DNA of 64,000 bases from Anaerolineaceae bacterium (lineage in GTDB: Bacteria; Chloroflexota; Anaerolineae; Anaerolineales; Anaerolineaceae), in NCBI GenBank assembly GCA_017417055.1, contig JAFPZX010000197.1, forward strand, positions 44,269 to 108,268, given 5' to 3'. The notes under the pieces are model-generated. The model ran no database searches, was not told the DNA's origin, and was given only the letters and a program-made list of their open reading frames with translations. Position numbers and translations under genes: made by a program. Positions 15,545 to 23,775 of the stretch are shown piece by piece. The stretch's first letter is position 1. Each line of letters opens with the position of its first letter.

Positions 15545-17185
15545 TCAGTTCTCCGATAGCAAAACCGCGTCCAGGTGCAGATAACGGATCACCTGATCGG
15601 GTTCGATGTTGAAGGAACAGCGATAGATGCGGAGTAGGCTCCCATCGGGGAGAGCAACATCAGAAGACATATCCGGTGTTCCTCCGGGATTGGCTGCCCA
15701 TGATGAAATGCAGGCGTTGATAAATTCACGGAGGTCGGCGCTCAGTACAACATTCCCTTCAGCATCGTAAAAATCAATCTTTTCCGGGTCATAGGATTCC
15801 GGCTGTTTGTTGTCTGCTGCAAATGTCGAGACCAAAGTCATCCGGGAATAGCCGCTGATATCGGCGTTTTTCACCGGGAACTCATAATAGATGTATAGAT
15901 TCTGATCAAATTCCGCATTGCCGATTTTCCCGCTGGCCTTGATGGTTTCGATCTTTTTCTCATCAATTCCCGAAAGCATGGCTTTCCCTTCCGCATTCCC
16001 GGCCAGATAATAATAAGCCCCGGCAAGTGAGCTCTGGTCACTATTGGAAAGGGAAGCGAAATCGCTTGTAATATAGCGGTCAAAGATGGCTTTTTGACTG
16101 CGGTTGGATACGCTGAACATGTTGACCACCGGTAAAACCAGACAGATGACAGCGAGACCCGCAATAACGGGCAGCATGATCCCGGTTTCCATCCTGCGGG
16201 CGGCGTATACGATAATATAGATCACCTCAAAAACCATCAGCGCGATGCACAAATAACGGAGCGGTGTGATGCCGTAGGCCAGGATGCGTTCCCGGATGGC
16301 GTAGCCCTGCAGAAAGAGGAAGGGAATAAAGATATACGGAAGTTTTGTACCGATTCTTACGAAAAAATTGTCCGGTTTGTAGGTTCCGATCATCGTCCAG
16401 ATCGGCAGCCCGATGATGAACAGTCCGGCCAGTATGCGGAAGATTTCATTAGACGGCACCACGCGGGTGATGATGATTTTCAAAATATAGCCATAAATGA
16501 CTACAAAGGCGGTGAGGAGTAATCCCATCAGCAGATACTTGACGATCACGGTGAAAAAGTGAGGCAGTTCGCGGTCCGGACTGATTTGTGCGTTCAACAG
16601 ACCGGATCCAACCAGAAAACCCAGAACCAGGAATTCAGCCCGCAGGATCAGCATATAGTGCTCTCCATTCAGGATCAGCGTGACAAAGACCGCCATGACG
16701 AGCGCAATGCCCAGAGCGATGATTGCGCAGATAATTGCAAGGCGGGAGAGCTCGTGGATGACACGGATGCAGTATTGATTGAAGGCCAATCCGGAGTTTC
16801 TGTAATTTCGGCAGACGCCAAGCGAGATCAGGACGATCACATATGCCGTTACCAGATGGGAGGCGGTTTCCTGTACAAGTTCACTGCCGTGAGATCCGGC
16901 ATATATGAATCCGGCTGCGATCAGCGCTGTTAAGACGATGCCGGGATATTTTATTTTTTTCTTCCCGCACCAAAGTGTTTCGACAAAATACGTCCCGACG
17001 CCCCAGAGCATGGTGAACGGCAGCCCTTTGTCCTCCATGAATTTTCCCAATGTGCCGCTCTGATCGATGAACAGACAGGCAAAGATCGATACCAGTCCGA
17101 TCAATACCATCGTTACCGGATAGCGGGATATGGGATTTTTGAAATTATAAAAAAAGATTTGACTCAGTTTTTTGATTTTTTGCAT
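15545..17185 (-). CDS. DUF4153 domain-containing membrane protein
   Basis: This 546-residue protein has about ten to twelve predicted membrane helices over residues 20-370 and a soluble C-terminal domain of about 170 residues. Layout and the YPVTMVLIGLVSIFACLF start resemble DUF4153 membrane proteins of unknown function. The C-terminal domain (RYITSDFASLSNSDQSSLA region) is the part typical of this family in Firmicutes and Chloroflexota. It is monocistronic, bounded by repeats on both sides. Confidence 0.75.
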   Translation of the reverse strand: MQKIKKLSQIFFYNFKNPISRYPVTMVLIGLVSIFACLFIDQSGTLGKFMEDKGLPFTMLWGVGTYFVETLWCGKKKIKYPGIVLTALIAAGFIYAGSHGSELVQETASHLVTAYVIVLISLGVCRNYRNSGLAFNQYCIRVIHELSRLAIICAIIALGIALVMAVFVTLILNGEHYMLILRAEFLVLGFLVGSGLLNAQISPDRELPHFFTVIVKYLLMGLLLTAFVVIYGYILKIIITRVVPSNEIFRILAGLFIIGLPIWTMIGTYKPDNFFVRIGTKLPYIFIPFLFLQGYAIRERILAYGITPLRYLCIALMVFEVIYIIVYAARRMETGIMLPVIAGLAVICLVLPVVNMFSVSNRSQKAIFDRYITSDFASLSNSDQSSLAGAYYYLAGNAEGKAMLSGIDEKKIETIKASGKIGNAEFDQNLYIYYEFPVKNADISGYSRMTLVSTFAADNKQPESYDPEKIDFYDAEGNVVLSADLREFINACISSWAANPGGTPDMSSDVALPDGSLLRIYRCSFNIEPDQVIRYLHLDAVLLSEN

Positions 17186-17312
17186 AGGTCAGTTCCTTTT
17201 ATTTTCAATGTATTTTCTTTCATGTCCGCTTATCCTATCACAAAAATGCCCGTACATCCTATCAAAAGCACGAAAACTGCTCTCAAAAACTCTCTTTAAT
17301 CGTTATGATTCG

Positions 17313-17356
17313 GGAAGCACGTGCGGGACACAGGATGCCAGTTCCGCACGTGCTCC
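17313..17356. repeat. IRC hairpin repeat copy 3
   Basis: GCACGTGCGG (17317-17326) pairs perfectly with CCGCACGTGC (17344-17353); the loop holds ACACAGGATGCCAG. The rest of the gap from 17186 to 17405 shows nothing else recognisable. Confidence 0.55.
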
Positions 17357-17405
17357 GTGAACAGTAACTTCCTAACTAAAAAAGTAATGAATTTTTTTTC
17401 CCTGA

Positions 17406-17434
17406 TTGACAAAAAAAGGGGACCGTGATAAATT
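17406..17434 (+). promoter_or_regulatory. Promoter of the threonine leader and thrS
   Basis: A perfect TTGACA at 17406-17411 and TAAATT at 17429-17434 are separated by 17 bases. The start of transcription would fall near 17441, just before the leader peptide's ribosome binding site. Confidence 0.65.
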
Positions 17435-17453
17435 TATGGAGAAGGATTGTTTA

Positions 17454-17522
17454 ATGATGGCTTATGAACTTACCACTACCACTACTGAAATGACCACTGA
17501 ACGTGGTTCTTTTCTGTTGTGA
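17454..17522 (+). CDS. Threonine-rich leader peptide controlling thrS
   Basis: A 22-codon reading frame has AAGGA seven bases upstream of its ATG. Residues 7-11 are five consecutive threonines (ACC and ACT codons), and residues 14-15 are two more, so 7 of 22 residues are Thr. The stop codon at 17520-17522 lies inside the segment that can pair with the downstream terminator. This is the architecture of an attenuation leader peptide such as thrL, here placed before threonyl-tRNA synthetase. Translation would stall when charged threonyl-tRNA is scarce. Confidence 0.82.
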   Translation: MMAYELTTTTTEMTTERGSFLL

Positions 17523-17581
17523 GGTAAGATAAGCGACCCAAAAACATAAAAAAGACTGCCTCACAATGAGGCAGTTTTTTT
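17517..17581 (+). promoter_or_regulatory. Attenuator: antiterminator and terminator of thrS
   Basis: The terminator is ACTGCCTCA (17555-17563) paired with TGAGGCAGT (17567-17575), running into seven T residues (17575-17581). A competing stem joins TTGTGAGGTA (17517-17526, overlapping the leader stop) to TGCCTCACAA (17557-17566), ten pairs including one G-U. A ribosome stalled on the Thr codons leaves the left arm free and prevents termination. A ribosome at the stop codon covers it and the terminator forms. No T-box elements were found. Confidence 0.8.
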
Positions 17582-17601
17582 ATCTCAAAGGAGTTTTTTT
17601 G

Positions 17602-19407
17602 ATGGATAAAGAGGAGTACAAAGAATATTATACGAGTGTTTACCGACATTCACTGGCACATGTTCTGGCGAATGCTGTAATGGAAATTTTCGGTAAGGAC
17701 AACGTTCAAATCGCTATCGGACCGCAGATCGCTGACGGTTTTTACTATGATTTTTTGCTGCCGCGGAACCTGACTGCCGAAGATTACCCGGTCATTGAAG
17801 CCAAGATGCACGAGATCCTGAAACGCAAAGAAGACTGGCGCGTGCAGGAATTTTCACGCTCTGACGCGCTTGCGTTGTTCGCTGACCAGAAATTCAAGGT
17901 GGAACTGATCAATGACCTGCCGGAGGACGAAAAAATTACCGTCTACTTCACCGGTGACAGCTTCTTTGACCTCTGCCGCGGACCCCACATCAGTAATTCA
18001 CAGGAACTCCTTGGCGCTGCATTCCAGATCAAATCCGTTTCCGGTGCCTACTGGCGCGGTGACGAACACAGGGATCAGCTGCAGCGTATTTATGTCTATG
18101 CATATGAGAACAAAAAAGATCTTGCCGAACATCTGAAGCTCATCAAAGAAGCTCAGGAACGTGATCACAAGAAACTCGGTCCGCAGCTGGAACTGTTCAT
18201 GTTCGATGAATCCGCTCCGGGCATGCCCTACTGGCTGCCGCGCGGCTGGAAGCTCTATAACGCTCTGCTGGATTACTGGCGTTCTGTTCATATTGAACAT
18301 GACTATCAGGAGATTTCTGCCCCGGTTATCAACAACAGACAGCTGTGGGTGACCTCCGGACATTGGGGCCACTACCGCAACAACATGTTCCTGGTTCCGG
18401 GCTATGAGACCGACGATGCAGGAAACCGCATCTATGATATCGAAAACCCGAATACCTTCGCCGCGAAACCGATGAACTGCCCGAATGCTATCAATGTCTA
18501 TCGCAAGACTTCCCGCTCCTATCGTGAGCTGCCCTTCCGCATCAGCCAGGTGGATGTGATCCATCGTAAGGAAAAGAGCGGTGAATTGAACGGTCTGTTC
18601 CGTGTGCAGGAATTCCGCCAGGATGACGCGCATATTTTCGTGACGGAAGATCAGATCGCTTCTGAAATCGGCGATATTATGAGCATTGCCACGCAGCTTT
18701 ATGATACCTTCGGCCTTACCTACCGCGTGGAGCTTTCCACTCGCCCGGATGATTATATGGGTGACATTGAGGTCTGGAATCAGGCAGAAGCTTCGCTGAA
18801 GAAGATCCTGGATGATTCCTTTGGTGAAGGAAATTATGAGATCAATGAGGGCGATGGCGCCTTCTATGGCCCGAAGATCGACCTTCAGATGAAAGACTGC
18901 CTCGGACGCGAATGGCAGATGGGTACCATCCAGCTGGACTTCCAGCTGCCGCTGAATTTTGACCTGAAGTACGTCGCGGATGACGGCAGCTTCAAGCGTC
19001 CTGTGATGATCCATCGCGCCATTTTCGGTTCTTTTGAACGCTTTATCGGCATCCTGATCGAAAACTTCAAGGGGCAGTTCCCGTTCTGGTGCTCTCCGTA
19101 TCAGGTCGGTATCGTACCGATCATGCCCGCTCATAATGAATACGCAGAAGACGTGCTGCGCACGCTGCGCAAAGCCGGGATCCGCGCGGAAATGGACGGT
19201 TCCGACCGCAATATGCGCGACAAGATCAAGCAGTTCCACAATGCCCGCGATCCGTTCATTATCATCCTGGGCGACAAGGAAGCGGAAAACCGCAGTGTTT
19301 CCATCACCGCCCGCGGCAATAAGAAGATGAACGATGTCCCGCTCGATGATTTTGTGGCTCTCTGCCGCAAGCTGAATGAGGAACATTCACTGGAACTTGA
19401 GTTTTAA
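17602..19407 (+). CDS. thrS: Threonyl-tRNA synthetase
   Basis: This class II synthetase of 601 residues charges tRNA-Thr. It begins almost directly with the editing domain (HSLAHVLANAV at about residue 14, the HxxxH zinc-type motif, then DLCRGPHI). The catalytic core follows with MNCPNAINVY, FRVQEFRQDDAHIF and FYGPKIDLQMKD, and the anticodon-binding domain starts near PFWCSPYQVGIVPI. The N-terminal TGS domain of about 60 residues present in E. coli ThrS is absent. AAGGAG eight bases upstream sets the start at 17602; an in-frame ATG at 17566 lies inside the terminator hairpin. Expression is probably controlled by the upstream threonine attenuator. Confidence 0.97.
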   Translation: MDKEEYKEYYTSVYRHSLAHVLANAVMEIFGKDNVQIAIGPQIADGFYYDFLLPRNLTAEDYPVIEAKMHEILKRKEDWRVQEFSRSDALALFADQKFKVELINDLPEDEKITVYFTGDSFFDLCRGPHISNSQELLGAAFQIKSVSGAYWRGDEHRDQLQRIYVYAYENKKDLAEHLKLIKEAQERDHKKLGPQLELFMFDESAPGMPYWLPRGWKLYNALLDYWRSVHIEHDYQEISAPVINNRQLWVTSGHWGHYRNNMFLVPGYETDDAGNRIYDIENPNTFAAKPMNCPNAINVYRKTSRSYRELPFRISQVDVIHRKEKSGELNGLFRVQEFRQDDAHIFVTEDQIASEIGDIMSIATQLYDTFGLTYRVELSTRPDDYMGDIEVWNQAEASLKKILDDSFGEGNYEINEGDGAFYGPKIDLQMKDCLGREWQMGTIQLDFQLPLNFDLKYVADDGSFKRPVMIHRAIFGSFERFIGILIENFKGQFPFWCSPYQVGIVPIMPAHNEYAEDVLRTLRKAGIRAEMDGSDRNMRDKIKQFHNARDPFIIILGDKEAENRSVSITARGNKKMNDVPLDDFVALCRKLNEEHSLELEF

Positions 19408-19419
19408 TAAAGAGAGTTT

Positions 19420-19492
19420 TTGGGGACGGTTCTCCCGAGGAACGAGGGGAACTGTCCCCCCGCTTTCACAGAAATCAGGCTGCGTTTTCTTA
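19420..19492. repeat. IRA repeat copy 6
   Basis: GGGGACGGTTCTCCC pairs with GGGGAACTGTCCCC around GAGGAACGA, the best-conserved core in the window. The right end is CAGAAATCAGGCTGCGTTTTCTT; the left terminal repeat is missing or decayed. Confidence 0.7.
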
Positions 19493-19553
19493 AGAAACCT
19501 CTATTCTTGAGAGAATAAGGGTAGAAACTGAAGACGACACTTATCAAATATCA

Positions 19554-19592
19554 AAACCGGAGCAAAAATGAATTGCTCCGGTTTCGTTTTTT
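19554..19592 (+). terminator. Rho-independent terminator of thrS
   Basis: AAACCGGAGCAA (19554-19565) pairs perfectly with TTGCTCCGGTTT (19573-19584), with a seven-base loop, then CGTTTTTT. The A-rich upstream side means it can also serve the convergent gene. Confidence 0.85.
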
Positions 19593-19624
19593 ATTGAGGA
19601 ATCGCTGTAATCGAGTCTGTTTTG

Positions 19625-20164
19625 CTAATTTTCGGTTTCCGGTTTTGCATTGCTCATGTCGTAATTTATCGGGAACAGCTGGCCGTTGAGGACCCAGACA
19701 TTGGAAAGATCCGGTTTGCCGTCTTTCCCTGCCCGGCATACGAGGTAATCGCCGCTGCCATGAGGAGCATTCGGGAGGTTGGTGTGCAGCACATTGCCCC
19801 GTGCGGTTTTTACCGTGACAGAGACATTTTTGGGAACGAACATGGCAAAGTTTGTGCCCGGTGAAGCTTTGGTGAGCAGATCAATGAATACATCCTTTCC
19901 CTTGAAATCTTCTGCCGTGATCTCATTGCCGTCGGTTTTTGTATAATTGGAAATGACATCCGGCAGCCGGGAGACCCACATTTCCTGCAGCATCCCTTTG
20001 AGAATGACACTTTCCCCGTCATCATTGACCGTATAATCAACCACTTCGAGCTCGTTGAAGAAACTGGTCTTGCGGGAAACCATCATCGCCTGAACCGTGT
20101 ATCTCTTTTTCCCGGTCAGGAACCAGTCTTCATTCCCGATTTGCAGATATTCTTCCAGCGTCAT
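19625..20164 (-). CDS. Hypothetical cytoplasmic protein
   Basis: This 179-residue protein has no signal peptide or membrane segment and was not recognised. It opens with MTLEEYLQIGNEDWFLTGKK and has a C-terminal GSGDYLVCRAG...VWVLNGQLFPINYDM block that reads like a compact beta-rich domain. It is the last gene of the plsX-led minus-strand group, separated from the gene before it by a hairpin, so it may be expressed at a lower level. The ribosome binding site is weak (GGAAA). Confidence 0.65.
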   Translation of the reverse strand: MTLEEYLQIGNEDWFLTGKKRYTVQAMMVSRKTSFFNELEVVDYTVNDDGESVILKGMLQEMWVSRLPDVISNYTKTDGNEITAEDFKGKDVFIDLLTKASPGTNFAMFVPKNVSVTVKTARGNVLHTNLPNAPHGSGDYLVCRAGKDGKPDLSNVWVLNGQLFPINYDMSNAKPETEN

Positions 20165-20184
20165 GATATTTCCATTTACTCAAA

Positions 20185-20214
20185 TTCCCCCGATTTTTGG
20201 GAAAACCGGGGGAA
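20185..20214 (-). terminator. Hairpin between two minus-strand genes
   Basis: TTCCCCCG (20185-20192) pairs with CGGGGGAA (20207-20214), and inner TTTT/AAAA pairing extends the stem. On the minus strand a TTTG follows, so it may partly terminate transcription before the last gene of the group. Confidence 0.6.
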
Positions 20215-20232
20215 CTTGATCAGCATTCATCT

Positions 20233-20937
20233 TTATTGTTCAATGTCATCCAGCGGGAGTTTGTCGGTGATCTCATCGATAAACTCTGGGGAAAGGCGGT
20301 CCGCCTTGGCATAGGCGGCAATCGTGTTTTTCAGTTTGCCGAGCGGGATCGTATCATATTTGAAGTTTTGCCCTTCAAGAAGCTTTGTCTGCGGATTGAT
20401 GAAAACCAGGATCGGATGGATCTTATCTTCCGGAAAATCAATATTTTTGGAGATAAAATAATCACGAACGGCTGCGATATTCGCTTCACATTCCTGATCC
20501 GGACGTCCGATGGATTCCTGACCGAAGAGTTTCATGAAGAAATTGGCTTTTTTCTGTGTCCAGCGCTGTTTGGCTTCATCATAGCCGATCTCGCCGCCCT
20601 GGAAATAAGGCATCAGAATAAAGGTCCCGGCGGTACCCACCAGCAGATGGTCTACCGGATCCATGTAATGATAGATGGAAAAATTGTCGCTGAGTCCCTT
20701 CAGCTTGACGTTGAAAATGTTGTCATTGCTTGGTTCACGACCCCATTTTGATGTAAAAGTGATGGAAACCTGGGACATGATGAACCCCAGAATGAGCGCG
20801 ATGAAGGAAAGCGTGATGTACTGCGGAGAAAAGGCAGCGACCGCGCCGGCGATCAGGATGACAAACGCGGCAATGGTTGTCCATTTGGCGATGTTCTTGT
20901 TTTTGGCTTTCTTTGCTTCGTTGGTGTAAATATACAT
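20233..20937 (-). CDS. Membrane-anchored protein with NERD-like domain
   Basis: Two hydrophobic helices (about residues 20-37 and 41-60) are followed by a cytoplasmic domain. The segment HLLVGTAGTFILMPYFQGGEI, then RWTQKKANF, then HPILVFINPQTKL follows the layout of NERD (nuclease-related) domains (DHVVVGPxGVFVIxxKN, then W). The catalytic D-E-K residues of NERD are not clearly conserved, so nuclease activity is not claimed. The gene starts 11 bases after plsX and is probably co-transcribed with it. Confidence 0.6.
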   Translation of the reverse strand: MYIYTNEAKKAKNKNIAKWTTIAAFVILIAGAVAAFSPQYITLSFIALILGFIMSQVSITFTSKWGREPSNDNIFNVKLKGLSDNFSIYHYMDPVDHLLVGTAGTFILMPYFQGGEIGYDEAKQRWTQKKANFFMKLFGQESIGRPDQECEANIAAVRDYFISKNIDFPEDKIHPILVFINPQTKLLEGQNFKYDTIPLGKLKNTIAAYAKADRLSPEFIDEITDKLPLDDIEQ

Positions 20938-20948
20938 GGCGTAATCCT

Positions 20949-21947
20949 TTATTCAGAGAGTTGGGTTTGTACAGCGTCACGGATCAGGGCGATCAGGTCC
21001 ATGTCCGCGGCGGTTTTGGCAAGTTTCATCCCGTTGATGAGGGCGGTGCTGTTGGAGCGGCCGTGCCCGACAAAGGAAAGTCCGTCAATTCCCAGCAGCG
21101 GTGCGGCTCCGATTTCATTCGGGTCCAGTTTTTTCTTCAGATCGGCAAATACAGGTTTTGCCAGCAGACCGGCTACTTTCCCTTTGAAGGAGCTCATCAG
21201 GCCTTCTTTTAGAATGGCGGTCATCAGTTTGGCGGTGGCTTCCGATGTCTTTAGCAGCATGTTGCCGGTAAAGCCGTCCGTGACGACAACATCCGCTTTT
21301 TCAGCAAAAACATCTTTGGCTTCCACATTGCCAATAAAATTGATGCCGCAGTTTTCCAACAGCGGGTAGGTGGATTTGGCCAGCTCGTTGCCTTTGCCCG
21401 GTTCTTCGCCGTTATTCAACAGACCGACACGGGGATTTTTGATCCCCCGCATTTTTTCGGCATAAACCGAGCCCATGATGGCGAACTGCTGCAGGTATTC
21501 CGGACGGCAGTCGGCATTAGCGCCGATATCCAGAACGATGCAGTGACCGTTTTGGGTCGGGAACAGCGTAGTGAGGGCTGGACGGGCGACGCCTTTGATG
21601 CGTCCCAGCTTGCGCAGGCTGTTGAACATGGCTGCACCGGTGTTCCCTGCGGTGACGAAGGCCTTCGCTGTGCCATCCTTGACGAGTCCCAGGCCGATGG
21701 CCATTGAGTTGTTGGGTTTGGCCTGCGTGCTTTTGACAGCTTTTTCACCCATTTCCAAAATGTCTTCCGCATGGACGATTTCAATCGGCAGTCCGGCGAA
21801 ATCGCTTTCGGAACAATGCTTGAATATGACATCTTTATTCCCGACGAAATAAACTTTTTCGCCGGTGCTTTTTGCGAATTCAATTGCAGCAGCGATCTCC
21901 GGTACCGGATGGTCGTCACTGCCCATGGCGTCTAAAACGATCGGCAT
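20949..21947 (-). CDS. plsX: Phosphate acyltransferase PlsX
   Basis: This 332-residue enzyme converts acyl-ACP to acyl-phosphate, the first step of bacterial phospholipid synthesis with PlsY. Recognisable segments are IVLDAMGSDDHPVPEI, FVTAGNTGAAMF, GCHCIVLDIGAN-like HCIVLDIGANADCRP, VGLLNNGEEPGKGNE, DVVVTDGFTGNMLLKT and GAAPLLGIDGLSFVGHGRS. GAGGAG upstream supports the start. Two downstream genes of unknown function follow in the same direction; the usual fapR, fabD or rpmF neighbours are absent. Confidence 0.97.
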   Translation of the reverse strand: MPIVLDAMGSDDHPVPEIAAAIEFAKSTGEKVYFVGNKDVIFKHCSESDFAGLPIEIVHAEDILEMGEKAVKSTQAKPNNSMAIGLGLVKDGTAKAFVTAGNTGAAMFNSLRKLGRIKGVARPALTTLFPTQNGHCIVLDIGANADCRPEYLQQFAIMGSVYAEKMRGIKNPRVGLLNNGEEPGKGNELAKSTYPLLENCGINFIGNVEAKDVFAEKADVVVTDGFTGNMLLKTSEATAKLMTAILKEGLMSSFKGKVAGLLAKPVFADLKKKLDPNEIGAAPLLGIDGLSFVGHGRSNSTALINGMKLAKTAADMDLIALIRDAVQTQLSE

Positions 21948-22071
21948 GTTTTTCTCCTCAGTAAAAACAATAATAAATCCTTATAATTATACGCTTAAAA
22001 CCGGGATTCGGGGCGATGACGTTAGACGCATGACGTATTTTAGACGTAAGATGTAAGATATTAAATATCAG

Positions 22072-22160
22072 GGTACCGATGATTAGTTCCTGTGAAAGCG
22101 GGAGGACAGTTCCCCTCGTTCCTCGGGAGAACCATCCCCGGACCCCCATTGATTAGTGTG
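22072..22160. repeat. IRA repeat copy 7
   Basis: It begins GGTACCGATGATTAGTTCCTG and ends CCCCATTGATTAGTG, with the GGACAGTTCCCC, CTCGTTCCTCGGGAG and ACCATCCCC core. It lies between plsX and the tRNA operon terminator. Confidence 0.72.
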
Positions 22161-22192
22161 GAGAAAAAATAAAAACCCTCTTGCTGAGGGTT
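22160..22192 (-). terminator. Terminator of the tRNA-Gly/tRNA-Cys operon
   Basis: On the minus strand AACCCTC (22192-22186) pairs with GAGGGTT (22180-22174) around a five-base loop and runs into TTTATTTTTT, four bases after tRNA-Cys. Confidence 0.85.
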
Positions 22193-22195
22193 CTG

Positions 22196-22266
22196 AGGCG
22201 ACGATCGGATTTGAACCGATGATGAGGGTTTTGCAGACCCTTGCCTTGCCACTTGGCCACGTCGCC
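22196..22266 (-). tRNA. tRNA-Cys (GCA)
   Basis: The minus strand folds as a 71-base tRNA: acceptor GGCGACG with CGTCGCC, anticodon stem GGGTC/AACCC region with loop CTGCAAA giving anticodon GCA, T-arm GGTTCAAATCC, and discriminator U73 as expected for tRNA-Cys. CCA is not encoded. Confidence 0.95.
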
Positions 22267-22298
22267 GTAAAGGAGGTAATTTGTCTTATAAAAAAAAG

Positions 22299-22371
22299 AG
22301 CGGGCAGCGAGACTCGAACTCGCGACCTTCTCCTTGGCAAGGAGGTGTTCTACCAACTGAACTATACCCGC
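22299..22371 (-). tRNA. tRNA-Gly (GCC)
   Basis: The minus strand folds as a 73-base tRNA: acceptor GCGGGTA with TGCCCGC, anticodon arm CTCCTTGCCAAGGAG giving anticodon GCC, T-arm GAGTTCGAGTCTC, discriminator U. CCA is not encoded. It is followed 32 bases later by tRNA-Cys. Confidence 0.96.
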
Positions 22372-22422
22372 GTACTCTCTTTTTTTGTTGATTTCAATCT
22401 CTCTTTGTCATCAACAATGGTA

Positions 22423-22450
22423 ATTATACGAGCTTTATTGAATCTGTCAA
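22423..22450 (-). promoter_or_regulatory. Strong promoter of the tRNA-Gly/tRNA-Cys operon
   Basis: On the minus strand TTGACA (22450-22445) and TATAAT (22428-22423) are perfect consensus hexamers with a 16-base spacer, about 50 bases before tRNA-Gly. Confidence 0.85.
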
Positions 22451-22456
22451 GAAATT

Positions 22457-22496
22457 GATGAAAATTGATTATTTTTTGTGATAATCAATTTTCATC
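22457..22496 (-). terminator. AT-rich perfect hairpin after solute-binding protein gene
   Basis: GATGAAAATTGATTAT (22457-22472) pairs perfectly with ATAATCAATTTTCATC (22481-22496), 16 bp with an eight-base loop. It ends the kinase/binding-protein operon 16 bases after its last stop codon. It lacks a long T run, so its strength as a terminator is uncertain. Confidence 0.6.
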
Positions 22497-22512
22497 TGAT
22501 TTTTGCCTGGTT

Positions 22513-23775
22513 TTATTCGAGTGTTCCGTATGCGGCAACAGCCTCATCGATGGTCAGCAATCCGTTCCCAACCGCGTGGGCGGCAAACCGCATCTGTTTT
22601 ATAACGTCATCCTTCACCCCAAGATCGTACGGATAGATCGTATGAGCTTCATCAAAATAACCGTAGGATGAATAAACTTCATCCAGACTGAAGTCCTTTG
22701 TCGGCGTTATGAGACGTTTGATGCGCGCCATTTGATTCAGAGATTCCGTTTGAGAGAGAAACCGAATAAATTCGTTTGTCATTTCAAGCTCATCCGAATT
22801 TTTATTTACCGCAAAAGCGAGATTCAGCTGGTTCAGGAAAAACAGGTCCTCATTCGGGGATGGAATGGCGTGGAGACTGTAGGGAAATGGATCTGCAAGA
22901 TATTTTTCAGAAAGGGATTGCCGCTTTTCCGTACCGGAAGCAGTATCACCGCTTGCGAGCATCATTGGGACGTCGCCTTCAAAAAAGCGCAGAATAACTG
23001 CCTGATAATCATTCTCGATTTCCGCGCAGGCATCCAGGTCGATCATACCCCTGTCCATGACATCTTTTACAAATTCAAGCGTGGGACGCAGGTATTCTCC
23101 CGCAGAAGATTCCATCGTGTTCAGTTTTTCAATGGCTGCCGGGTCATTCATGATTCGGGAGATAAAGTCTGTGTAAGTCAGGAAATAAAACAGGTTTATC
23201 TGCTGATTGTACCCCATGATCGGACTGCGGTAGCCGGCTTCTTTCAGTTTTTCCGTGACTGTGATCAATTCTTCATAGGTCGTCGGTACTTTCAGCCCTT
23301 CCTTTGTGAATATGTTTTCATTTACCAAAAAACCGAAGGCGGTTGAAAAAATCGGCAGCATCGGCACGTTCCCATCCGGATCCACATAAAGAAGGCCCGT
23401 GCGGATGTTGCTGAAATCAATATTCAATGATGGATCCGCGAGGTTTTCCGCTGCTGCAAACAAGTCAGACATGTTCTCTCTGCCGATCATCCATGGCTGC
23501 ATGCAGTAAATATCCGGGGCATCTTCTCCGGCCAAAGCGATCCCAATCGTGTTGTTATAATCGTCCAGCTTGACGAAACTCATTTCAACATTGGGATAAA
23601 AATCCCAAAACGCGTCAAAAGCAGCCTCCAGTGCTTCAAAATTATTGTAACTGCCCGCTACGATAATTTCAGCCTCTGTATTTTTATCAAACGCGGGTTT
23701 AAAATCCGCTCCGACGGATAATGTTGTTACAAGTATCAGAACAACTGTGATAAACGTGAAAAATGCTTTTTTCAT
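22513..23775 (-). CDS. Extracellular solute-binding protein (ABC family 1) paired with a kinase
   Basis: This 420-residue protein has a signal peptide (residues 1-23, ending SVGA) and no lipobox cysteine. The mature part resembles family-1 sugar-type binding proteins: EIIVAGSYNNFEALEAAFDAF, IALAGEDAPDIYCMQPW, FGFLVNENIFTKEGLKVPTTYEEL and a KLKEAGYRSPIMG block. Its ATG overlaps the hybrid histidine kinase stop codon by four bases (ATGA), so the two are translationally coupled. No ABC permease or ATPase is nearby. A role as ligand-presenting sensor for the kinase is more likely than transport, by inference from the coupling. Confidence 0.85.
   Translation of the reverse strand: MKKAFFTFITVVLILVTTLSVGADFKPAFDKNTEAEIIVAGSYNNFEALEAAFDAFWDFYPNVEMSFVKLDDYNNTIGIALAGEDAPDIYCMQPWMIGRENMSDLFAAAENLADPSLNIDFSNIRTGLLYVDPDGNVPMLPIFSTAFGFLVNENIFTKEGLKVPTTYEELITVTEKLKEAGYRSPIMGYNQQINLFYFLTYTDFISRIMNDPAAIEKLNTMESSAGEYLRPTLEFVKDVMDRGMIDLDACAEIENDYQAVILRFFEGDVPMMLASGDTASGTEKRQSLSEKYLADPFPYSLHAIPSPNEDLFFLNQLNLAFAVNKNSDELEMTNEFIRFLSQTESLNQMARIKRLITPTKDFSLDEVYSSYGYFDEAHTIYPYDLGVKDDVIKQMRFAAHAVGNGLLTIDEAVAAYGTLE

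Noticed and set aside
17186-17601. T-box riboswitch before thrS
   Set aside because: No specifier stem, AGGGTGG core or antiterminator of T-box form was found; the leader peptide explains the terminator.
17998-19386. 462-codon open frame on the minus strand
   Set aside because: Antisense shadow of thrS.
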